DNA of 17,907 nucleotides from an uncultured Prevotellaceae bacterium (GTDB taxonomy: Bacteria > Bacteroidota > Bacteroidia > Bacteroidales > Muribaculaceae). Positions 5,721 to 11,752 of the stretch are shown here, piece by piece. The position numbers and the translations under genes are program-made. The stretch covers positions 1 through 17,907 of the forward strand of contig CALDIG010000315.1 in the NCBI GenBank assembly GCA_937904375.1. The letters run 5' to 3'. The notes under the pieces are model-generated. The model saw nothing but the letters and a program-made list of their open reading frames with translations. It searched no databases and was not told where the DNA came from. How positions within the stretch are numbered: the stretch's first letter is position 1; each line of letters starts with the position of its first letter.

Positions 5721-8700
5721 TTAATTAGCTTGTGGAGTCATTATAACATGGAAATTGCCCTCGTATGTGATGTAGAGCTGGATGAAGTAGTTGCCATCAA
5801 CATCAAACTTGAGGTTACCACCATCGTAGCTAAGGTTGTTCATGTCGCCACCCCAGTTGATTGCCCAGCCCTCATTAGCACGGAACTTGAACTCAGTGCC
5901 AGCGGGAATATCGCAATAGCCTTCCCAAGCACCAGTCTGGGTGTTGTAAGTGAGCTTAGCATAGTCGCCCGCCCAACCGTTGAAGCCACCAATCACACCA
6001 ATAGTAGTGATAGGAGTGAGCTTATAGCTCAAGTTGGCAATGTCAGCCTCTACCATATAGAATCCCTCGGGAGCGTTGATGTTACCAGCACCTACTGCGA
6101 GCAAGCCCTCATAGTCATCGATAGCGTCGTCAAGACCCCAGTCAGGAGCATTCCAGTTGTCCTTACCACTGCGGAACTTGAAGTCTCCATTGAGGTACAT
6201 GAAGCCGTAGTAGTCGCCATCGTTGTTGCGTGCTTCCTTCCAGCCCTTATTCTTAAGGCCGGCAGCTGGAGAGCCCCATCCGTTGGCGTTACCAGCTTGC
6301 CAAATCATCTCGGCGTAAGCCAGACCCTCAACGTCGTAGGTCATGTCGTTAGTGTTAACGGTGATGATGTACTGGGTGTAGTCGGAATCATAGTCAAGCC
6401 AAATCTCGTGGGCGTCAGCGCCCTGAGCGAGATTGCCACCTAAAACGAAACCATCGGTCTCCTCGTTGCTACCCAACTTCCCTTCTTCAAAGTTATTGAG
6501 ATGAGTGAAAGGTAGGAAGTAGAAACGCATCTCACCTGCGGGAACGGTGATGGTATATTTGCCTGGCTCAACAAACTTCATAGGAACTCTCTCGTCACCT
6601 TTAACTATATACATACCTGCGGTCATCTTAACGGTGTCGTAGATATCGCTGCTAAATCTGAATGCCTGACCGTTGTCGTTGAGGATGGTTTGCACGCTGA
6701 TGGGAACGTAAACCATATCTTCGGGCACACCATAAAGTGCCTCTAGAACGTCGCGCAGCTCAGTAGTCTTGACATGCCCCAAGTTATCGACGTTAACAAT
6801 TCGACTATCGCTCTTGTCGGCATTGAAGATTGTAGCGGTGTTAGTTGCAGTAACACCATCAACCATATTATAATAAATCATGAATATTTGCACACTATCG
6901 GTGGTAACAGTCGTAAAATCAATGATATCGGCTGAAGTTACAACAGCACTTGCACTCTTTGGAGTTTCGCCACTGTTTATTGATTCAGCAAGACGCAGGC
7001 CTATGTTGTTGTAGCGGAAGCCGGGGTTGTCGCTACAGCGGTCCGACACTCGGCAGCTTCTGGCGAAACTGTTCCATCCACCGCCTCGGAACACGTGGTA
7101 AGAGCCATAATTAGGACCCTCGGGATTGATCTGAGCACTTGAATTGTAGCTTTCATACCAGTCCTGGCACCACTCAAACACGTTGCCACTCATGTCGTAG
7201 AGACCTAGCTCATTGGGGTACTTGGTGGCTACTGAATGAGTTTGGCTATTACTATTGCTTGAATACCATGCAACTTCGTCAATAGTATTGCTGCCACTGT
7301 ACTTGTAGCCTAAGTTGTTGCTGCTACTCACCGCATGTTCCCGCTTAGAAGCAGACGACTCCTTTACACCCTTTTGTGTATCAAGAAAATAGTACAAACC
7401 GAGAATATCGTTGAAGTAAACACGATAAGTGCCAGCTTTCACTGGAATGTTTGGACCACCATTAGTACCATAACCAAGTGGGAACGCGGTAGCACCCCAG
7501 TTCACATCCCAAGAGCCGTTGGTAAACTTAAGTTCGGCATTTGCATCATAAGTAGCATCGAGATACCAGTCGTGAGTCTGAGTGTCTTTGCGCTTGCCCA
7601 TTGCTGTCATTGGAGTAGACCAGACATCCCATCCCTGATAGTCACCAGGCATGGTGATTGTCAAGAAGATGCTAACCGCCTCATTGTACTTCTCTATAGT
7701 CACTTTCTTATCGATGGTGTTCATTATGATCTTGTAGTAACCAGCGTTGTTGATGCCAATAGTGTGGTAGTCGTATTCACAATCGCTGACGATGGTCAAG
7801 TCGGGATTCTCAATGTTGGTGAAGTTCATCTGCTCGCCCCAGTCACCTGGAGTTTTGATAAACTTAAACAGACCCCCCTCAGGGAAGTAGCCAATATATA
7901 TAAGTGTTCCGTCACCATTTTCATCAAATGTGGTGTCAGGAACAGGAAGTAATGGAATTAGCGAATTGCCAATGTCAGATGCGCTGCCATTGGACCAACT
8001 GCCATTGCCGATGCAGTTACCTACCATGTACCACAGAACTGGATCGGCAGGCTTGAGCTCGATGTAGTAAGGTTGAACAAGGATCTTCACAACATTAGAA
8101 ATGACCTCTTGAGTATTAGGAGTATTAGCTTTCACGCGAACATAGACTTCCTGCTCGGCAGGAACCTGGCCATCCACGTAGTTGCAAATGACCATCAGGG
8201 CCTTAGCCAAGTCCTGAGCGTTGATTTTAGCTTCGCATGTGCTGAAGACGTTTTCAAAAGTATAGTAGTCGCACTGAGTCTCGCCACTTTCGTCGGCAAC
8301 CTCTGCGGTGTAAGGGGTAGTCCACTCGTTGGTGGCCGAAAGTTCAATAGTATATTCGGCATCAACAGGTGAACCTAAGTATTTGAATTGAGACCAAGTA
8401 AGGTTTACTGTCTGAGAATTAGCCAAGTCAATAGCTTGATTGGCATAGGCTGGAATATTCAATACAAACGAGATAGGTGACCCCAGACTCTTGCTACCGC
8501 CGCGGGCTGCATATTCCCACTCAGCCTCGGTAGGCAAGCGGAAGTTTCTGCCAGTAAACTCGTTAAGCTTAGCGATGAAGGCTTGACAGTCGTACCAAGA
8601 CACAAAATCTACAGGCCGCTGAAGGTTAGAACCGCAATCCTCAGTTGAATGAGCTGAGCCATAATCGGAACTACCAAAGCCGTTGAACCAGCTTGGGTTG

Positions 8701-9140
8701 TTGCCCATCACAGCTTGCCATAGCTCTTGAGTCACTTCGGTCTGGCCAATGCTGAAACTACTCAATGTAACTTGATGTGCTGGTTTCTCCATGTCCCACG
8801 CATCGCTGCCCTGCTCAGCGGTGGCTCCCATGGTGAATGTTCCGCAATCGACCGGCACCATCTTGAATTTTACACCATTGACTTCATATTCTGTCGTTTC
8901 TTGAGAGTCTTCATCCAGCAAAATATTATAAATCGCAGTGATGTCGGCCGCAGTGATTATTCCGTCACCGTTTATGTCGGGGTTGACTATGTGACTGGTA
9001 TCGTTGTTGAGCAAATAGTCGTATAGAGCGGTCACATCAGCCGCTGTAACAACGCCGTCGCCGTTAACGTCACCTCTTATAGTAGCATAGCTCGCAACAA
9101 CTACAAATAAGATTGATAGCAATACTAATATCTTTTTCAT
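5721..9140 (-). CDS. secreted mosaic protein: dockerin, split FGE/SUMF1-like domain, SusE/SusF-like modules
   Basis: This is a large predicted exported protein of 1139 residues; its function is not known. A type I-like signal peptide (1-19) is followed by two calcium-binding dockerin-type repeats (DVNGDGVVTAADV 24-36; DINGDGIITAADI 55-67). An FGE/SUMF1-like, C-type-lectin-fold domain starts at about 85 (FKMVPVDCGTFTMG...) and stops after RLPTEAEWEYAARGGSKSLG (201-220). It resumes only at GYKYSGSNTIDEVAWY (611) and ends ELGLYDMSGNVFEWCQDW...GLRLAES (644-720). The 390 residues between resemble SusE/SusF proteins: an Ig-like start FVLNIPAYANQAIDLANSQTVN and two modules. Residues 729-1139 are again SusE/SusF-like. 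Four modules share a KF...W...WG pattern (near 425, 538, 987, 1084). At the FGE active site only one of the two catalytic cysteines aligns (RSC; the other position is Ser), so enzyme activity is unlikely and a binding role is more plausible. There is no lipobox. Confidence 0.85.
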   Translation of the reverse strand: MKKILVLLSILFVVVASYATIRGDVNGDGVVTAADVTALYDYLLNNDTSHIVNPDINGDGIITAADITAIYNILLDEDSQETTEYEVNGVKFKMVPVDCGTFTMGATAEQGSDAWDMEKPAHQVTLSSFSIGQTEVTQELWQAVMGNNPSWFNGFGSSDYGSAHSTEDCGSNLQRPVDFVSWYDCQAFIAKLNEFTGRNFRLPTEAEWEYAARGGSKSLGSPISFVLNIPAYANQAIDLANSQTVNLTWSQFKYLGSPVDAEYTIELSATNEWTTPYTAEVADESGETQCDYYTFENVFSTCEAKINAQDLAKALMVICNYVDGQVPAEQEVYVRVKANTPNTQEVISNVVKILVQPYYIELKPADPVLWYMVGNCIGNGSWSNGSASDIGNSLIPLLPVPDTTFDENGDGTLIYIGYFPEGGLFKFIKTPGDWGEQMNFTNIENPDLTIVSDCEYDYHTIGINNAGYYKIIMNTIDKKVTIEKYNEAVSIFLTITMPGDYQGWDVWSTPMTAMGKRKDTQTHDWYLDATYDANAELKFTNGSWDVNWGATAFPLGYGTNGGPNIPVKAGTYRVYFNDILGLYYFLDTQKGVKESSASKREHAVSSSNNLGYKYSGSNTIDEVAWYSSNSNSQTHSVATKYPNELGLYDMSGNVFEWCQDWYESYNSSAQINPEGPNYGSYHVFRGGGWNSFARSCRVSDRCSDNPGFRYNNIGLRLAESINSGETPKSASAVVTSADIIDFTTVTTDSVQIFMIYYNMVDGVTATNTATIFNADKSDSRIVNVDNLGHVKTTELRDVLEALYGVPEDMVYVPISVQTILNDNGQAFRFSSDIYDTVKMTAGMYIVKGDERVPMKFVEPGKYTITVPAGEMRFYFLPFTHLNNFEEGKLGSNEETDGFVLGGNLAQGADAHEIWLDYDSDYTQYIITVNTNDMTYDVEGLAYAEMIWQAGNANGWGSPAAGLKNKGWKEARNNDGDYYGFMYLNGDFKFRSGKDNWNAPDWGLDDAIDDYEGLLAVGAGNINAPEGFYMVEADIANLSYKLTPITTIGVIGGFNGWAGDYAKLTYNTQTGAWEGYCDIPAGTEFKFRANEGWAINWGGDMNNLSYDGGNLKFDVDGNYFIQLYITYEGNFHVIMTPQAN
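6987..7091 (-). other. segment resembling a DGR variable region at the end of the FGE-like domain
   Basis: Residues 684-718 end the FGE-like domain. The codons read as an AAC-rich framework (WN, DN, NN retained) in which other positions are AGC, GAC, TAC or TTC, set in GGGW..., CRVS.R....NPG.R..NIGLRLA. This is the location and style of variation seen in targets of diversity-generating retroelements, where adenines of AAC codons are mutated. Two positions (AGT, AGA) are not simple adenine changes. No template repeat or reverse transcriptase is present in the window, so the call is tentative. Confidence 0.3.
7311..8480 (-). other. about 1.17 kb SusE/SusF-like segment inserted in frame within the FGE-like domain
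   Basis: These 390 codons (residues 221-610) interrupt the FGE-like domain between KSLG and GYKYSGSN, two segments normally adjacent in the family. The inserted part begins like mature SusE (SPISFVLNIPAYANQ), has an Ig-like domain to about 357 and two binding-type modules (FKFIKTPGDWGE at 425; LKFTNGSWDVNWGA at 537). The boundaries share LG (CTGGGG and TTAGGC codons), with no obvious target-site duplication. The whole frame is open. Confidence 0.65.
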
Positions 9141-9168
9141 AATGATAAGTAATTAAAATAATCTTAAC

Positions 9169-9186
9169 ATCTGAAAGGATTCAGAT
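9169..9186 (-). promoter_or_regulatory. hairpin at the 5' end of the mosaic-protein mRNA
   Basis: ATCTGAA (9169-9175) and TTCAGAT (9180-9186) form a perfect 7-bp stem with a 4-base loop. It lies between the predicted -7 box (9196-9203) and the start codon (9140), so it would be at the very 5' end of the transcript, where it could protect the RNA or act as an operator. Confidence 0.4.
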
Positions 9187-9195
9187 ATTAAAATG

Positions 9196-9203
9196 CAAAG
9201 ATA
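9196..9203 (-). promoter_or_regulatory. -7 promoter element of the mosaic-protein gene
   Basis: TATCTTTG on the minus strand matches the TAnnTTTG consensus and lies 56 bases upstream of the start codon. No TTTG box is found at the usual distance, so the promoter may be weak or need an activator. Confidence 0.5.
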
Positions 9204-9314
9204 ATCATTATTTATAAAAAATGAGTCTAAGTTGAAAAAAAGGGAAGAAAAAAGTCTAAATATTTTGTAGTTTTTGTAACTTTACTGCGTCTAATGGGTG
9301 TAACGAAGAAGAAA

Positions 9315-9791
9315 ATGGAAAAAAACGAATCCAATTTCAGGCAACTGCTTCAAGAGCACAAGAGCACTATCTATTCGGTGTGCTATATGTTCTCGCAGGA
9401 GCATGACGAGGTGGAGGACCTGTTTCAGGAGACGCTCATCAACTTGTGGAACGGACTCGACAAGTTTGAGGGGCGTAGTGCCACTGGCACATGGGTGTGG
9501 CGCATTGCTCTCAACACCTGCATCACCAGCGACCGCAAGAAGAAAAAGCGTCTTGACACGGTGCCGCTGACCATCGACCGCGACTTCCTTGATGATGACA
9601 GCGTTGAGAATCGGCAGACCAAGCTTCTGCACCAGCGCATCAGTCGCCTGCAACCCTTTGACCGCGCCATCGTGCTGCTGTGGCTCGAGAATATGAGCTA
9701 CGACGACATCGCCGCCATTGTGGGCATTACCACTAAGGCAGTGGGCGTGAGACTAGTGAGAATACGTGAGCAGTTAAAGAATATGAAATAG
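9315..9791 (+). CDS. ECF-type RNA polymerase sigma factor
   Basis: This is a small sigma-70-family factor of the extracytoplasmic-function type, 158 residues from the ATG at 9315. Region 2 spans about 8-75 (HKSTIYSVCYMFSQEHDEVEDLFQETLINLW; then the WVWRIALNTCITSDRKKKKR DNA-contacting segment). Region 4 spans about 103-158, with a helix-turn-helix in MSYDDIAAIVGITTKAVGVRLVRIREQL. No extra domain is present. An in-frame ATG at 9294 would add seven residues, but the only promoter-like -10 word (TAACTTTA, 9277-9284) would put the transcript start at about 9291, and a purine-rich GAAGAAGAAA precedes 9315, so I prefer 9315. It is followed by a membrane protein gene and an M50 protease gene, which suggests membrane-based control of the sigma factor. 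It is divergent from the mosaic-protein gene. Confidence 0.93.
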   Translation: MEKNESNFRQLLQEHKSTIYSVCYMFSQEHDEVEDLFQETLINLWNGLDKFEGRSATGTWVWRIALNTCITSDRKKKKRLDTVPLTIDRDFLDDDSVENRQTKLLHQRISRLQPFDRAIVLLWLENMSYDDIAAIVGITTKAVGVRLVRIREQLKNMK

Positions 9792-9814
9792 ACATCAGAT
9801 TTCAGACATCAGAT
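9790..9814. repeat. direct repeat AGACATCAGAT x2
   Basis: AGACATCAGAT occurs at 9790-9800 and 9804-9814, starting within the sigma-factor stop codon. It is a third kind of short intergenic repeat in this window and has no visible coding or hairpin role. Confidence 0.6.
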
Positions 9815-9871
9815 AATAGTTGTTAAACTAAATTTAGATTTTTCACTACTTAATTATTGAGAAAATTTTTT

Positions 9872-10486
9872 ATGGAAACAAACAATAATATGACCGAGCT
9901 TGAGCAGATGCGGGAGCAGATGAATATCTTCAAGAGCCGCCTCGACAAGCAGCAGATAGTCAACGAGCAACTGGTACGCAATAGTATGGGCACCAAAATG
10001 TCGTGGATAAAGAATTTTGTGTGGGGAGAGATTATCGTAGTCCCCATCTTCTTGCTGATATTTGCTCCTTTCCATGCCCAAATGGGACTCTCGTGGTGGC
10101 TGTTTGCCTTCCTGGCGGTGGGATTGATAGCCGATGCCATTGGCGACGTCATCATCAATCGCATCCCTAAGAGCCAGCTGCTTAGCGGTGACCTGGTGGA
10201 GACCAGTAAGCGCTTGGCAAAGATGAAGAAGCAGCGCACTCAATCGTTCATTATAGGAATCATCTTCGTCTTGATATGGTTTGCATGGTTCTGTGCTGAG
10301 CTCATAATTAGTTCAAAAGCGGGCAGCTGCGCATCTGGTCAAGGTTCCTTGTCCTATGTTGTGTTAGGCGGTGCTGCGGTGGGCGGTATAATAGGAGTGA
10401 TAGTGGCATGTCTCATCTTCCGCAAGATGCAGAAGACCAATAACCAGCTCATCGAGCAAATAGATCAAATTACTAAAGAAGATTAA
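9872..10486 (+). CDS. four-helix membrane protein next to an ECF sigma factor, candidate anti-sigma factor
   Basis: I do not recognise a named family. From the ATG at 9872 the protein has 204 residues (a TTG at 9857 would add five). The N-terminus (about 6-38) is a charged, probably coiled-coil helix (MTELEQMREQMNIFKSRLDKQQIVNEQL). Four hydrophobic segments lie at about 50-66, 73-96, 126-146 and 161-184. A basic loop (KRLAKMKKQR, 114-122) joins helices 2 and 3, and the C-terminal tail (KMQKTNNQLIEQIDQITKED) is hydrophilic. The charged ends and loop favour a cytoplasmic N- and C-terminus. It lies 80 bases after the sigma-factor gene and 6 bases before the M50 protease gene. By position it could hold the sigma factor at the membrane, but it has no recognisable zinc-binding anti-sigma motif and a role as anti-sigma factor is inference. 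Confidence 0.8.
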   Translation: METNNNMTELEQMREQMNIFKSRLDKQQIVNEQLVRNSMGTKMSWIKNFVWGEIIVVPIFLLIFAPFHAQMGLSWWLFAFLAVGLIADAIGDVIINRIPKSQLLSGDLVETSKRLAKMKKQRTQSFIIGIIFVLIWFAWFCAELIISSKAGSCASGQGSLSYVVLGGAAVGGIIGVIVACLIFRKMQKTNNQLIEQIDQITKED

Positions 10487-10492
10487 AAGGCA

Positions 10493-11644
10493 ATGAAGAA
10501 GACTTTTACAATCTTATTGTCGCTGGCTGTGGGATGTGCCTTGGGGCTGACTGTCGTGATGCTTAGCAAGAGCAGTGAGTCAGCGAGTAATGAAACTGTA
10601 AATCCTGTAGTTGATGTGGTTGCGCTCATTGTTGCCGTGGTGCTTGCTTCTTACCTTCAGATTATTCTTCATGAAGCAGGACACTTGGTGTGCGGACTGC
10701 TTACCGGCTACCGCTTTGTGTCGTTCCGTGTTGGTTCTCTCGTTCTCTTCAATGATGGCAACGGCAAACTGCGTTTCAAGCGTTTCAAAGTTGCAGGCAC
10801 AGGAGGCCAGTGCCTTATGTCACCTCCTGATGTGCCAATCGAAAAATTGCCTACTGGACTTTACAACGCTGGTGGCGCACTTATGAATCTGCTTTGCGCC
10901 ACTGTGGCGTTATTGTTGATTATCTATTGTGACAATATGCACTTTTTCATCAGGTATTTTCTTTCGTCCACGGTAGCGGTCGGTTGTGTGTTCGCATTGC
11001 TGAACGGTATTCCCATGAAGCTTGGAGGCATTGCCAATGACGGATATAACATCCTCTATCTCAAGCGCGACAGGCAGTCGGTGAAGGGATTCTGCTCACA
11101 GCTTGTTGTTAATGAGAAACTTCAGAATGGTGTGCGTCTGTCGCAGATGCCCGATGAAGTTTTTGACTTGGGCGGCGAGATTAACTACAGCGACCCATTG
11201 CAGGCCAATGTGGGACTGATGCTTATATCTCGTGAACTCGACAAAGGAAACATAAAGGTTGCGCATGAGCAATTTAAGGAGTTGTTAAATAGTCACGGAA
11301 AAGAATTACTGTCGCTGTTCAGGTTGGAGGCAGGAAGCGAATTGATGTTCACCAGTCTTGTCACTGGTGATGAAGATGTTGCTCAAAATTCTATCAATGA
11401 CAAGATGCTGATGCAATATATCACCAAGCACGCCCGAGTAATGTCGACAAAGCAGCGCGCACTTATGGCAAAAGCCCTGCTCTTTGATAATGACCGCACC
11501 GAGGCCGAGCGCCTCTACAATGATGTCGTTGCTCGCCGCGATAGCTACCTGATGCAAGGCGAGGTGAAGAGCGACATTGAGCTGATGAAACATCTGCTTG
11601 AGGCGCAAAACAATGATCAAGATCAAGTAAAATCAACAAATTAA
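10493..11644 (+). CDS. M50-type (site-2 protease-like) intramembrane metalloprotease
   Basis: This is a 383-residue membrane protein. After a first hydrophobic segment (1-24), a second (40-58) runs into the zinc motif HEAGH (60-64; E61 catalytic). The sequence YNAGGALMNLL (124-134) matches the AGPxxN-type segment of M50 proteases, and LLNGIPMKLGGIANDGYN (169-186) matches the NxxPxxxxDG segment, giving D183 as the third zinc ligand. Hydrophobic helices at about 130-146 and 152-170 complete the core. The C-terminal half (195-383) is soluble and helical, TPR-like in look (ANVGLMLISRELDKGNIKVAHEQFKEL, RALMAKALLFDNDRTEAERLYNDVV). There is no PDZ domain, unlike RseP. M50 enzymes cut transmembrane substrates, often anti-sigma factors. 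It starts 6 bases after the membrane protein gene, in one transcript with the ECF sigma gene, so that neighbour is the obvious substrate to test. Confidence 0.85.
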   Translation: MKKTFTILLSLAVGCALGLTVVMLSKSSESASNETVNPVVDVVALIVAVVLASYLQIILHEAGHLVCGLLTGYRFVSFRVGSLVLFNDGNGKLRFKRFKVAGTGGQCLMSPPDVPIEKLPTGLYNAGGALMNLLCATVALLLIIYCDNMHFFIRYFLSSTVAVGCVFALLNGIPMKLGGIANDGYNILYLKRDRQSVKGFCSQLVVNEKLQNGVRLSQMPDEVFDLGGEINYSDPLQANVGLMLISRELDKGNIKVAHEQFKELLNSHGKELLSLFRLEAGSELMFTSLVTGDEDVAQNSINDKMLMQYITKHARVMSTKQRALMAKALLFDNDRTEAERLYNDVVARRDSYLMQGEVKSDIELMKHLLEAQNNDQDQVKSTN

Positions 11645-11662
11645 CAATTAATAATAATACAA

Positions 11663-11696
11663 ATTGGCGTTATTTATCAATTAATAACTACTTTTG
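11663..11696 (+). promoter_or_regulatory. promoter of the M16 peptidase gene
   Basis: TACTTTTG (11689-11696) matches the Bacteroidetes -7 consensus TAnnTTTG. An ATTG word (11663-11666) about 22 bases upstream is a poor match to the -33 box. The predicted transcript starts near 11703, with a leader of about 50 bases, separating this gene from the sigma operon. Confidence 0.55.
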
Positions 11697-11752
11697 TAGG
11701 TTTAATTAATGTGATTGACAATTAAATTCTATTTATATATTCCTTAAAATTA

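Noticed and set aside
5730..6443. Plus-strand frame of 237 codons opposite the C-terminal SusE/SusF-like part
   Set aside because: It is a shadow of a well-supported minus-strand gene, with no signal peptide or domain.
5721..9140. Active formylglycine-generating enzyme (sulfatase maturation)
   Set aside because: The position of the first catalytic cysteine is a serine, the domain is interrupted, and no sulfatase gene is in the window.
9264..9284. Possible sigma-ABfr promoter for the ECF sigma gene (TTTG at 9264, TAACTTTA at 9277)
   Set aside because: The -7 word has one mismatch and the TTTG is only 9 bases upstream instead of about 19, so it is mentioned with the gene but not listed as a promoter.
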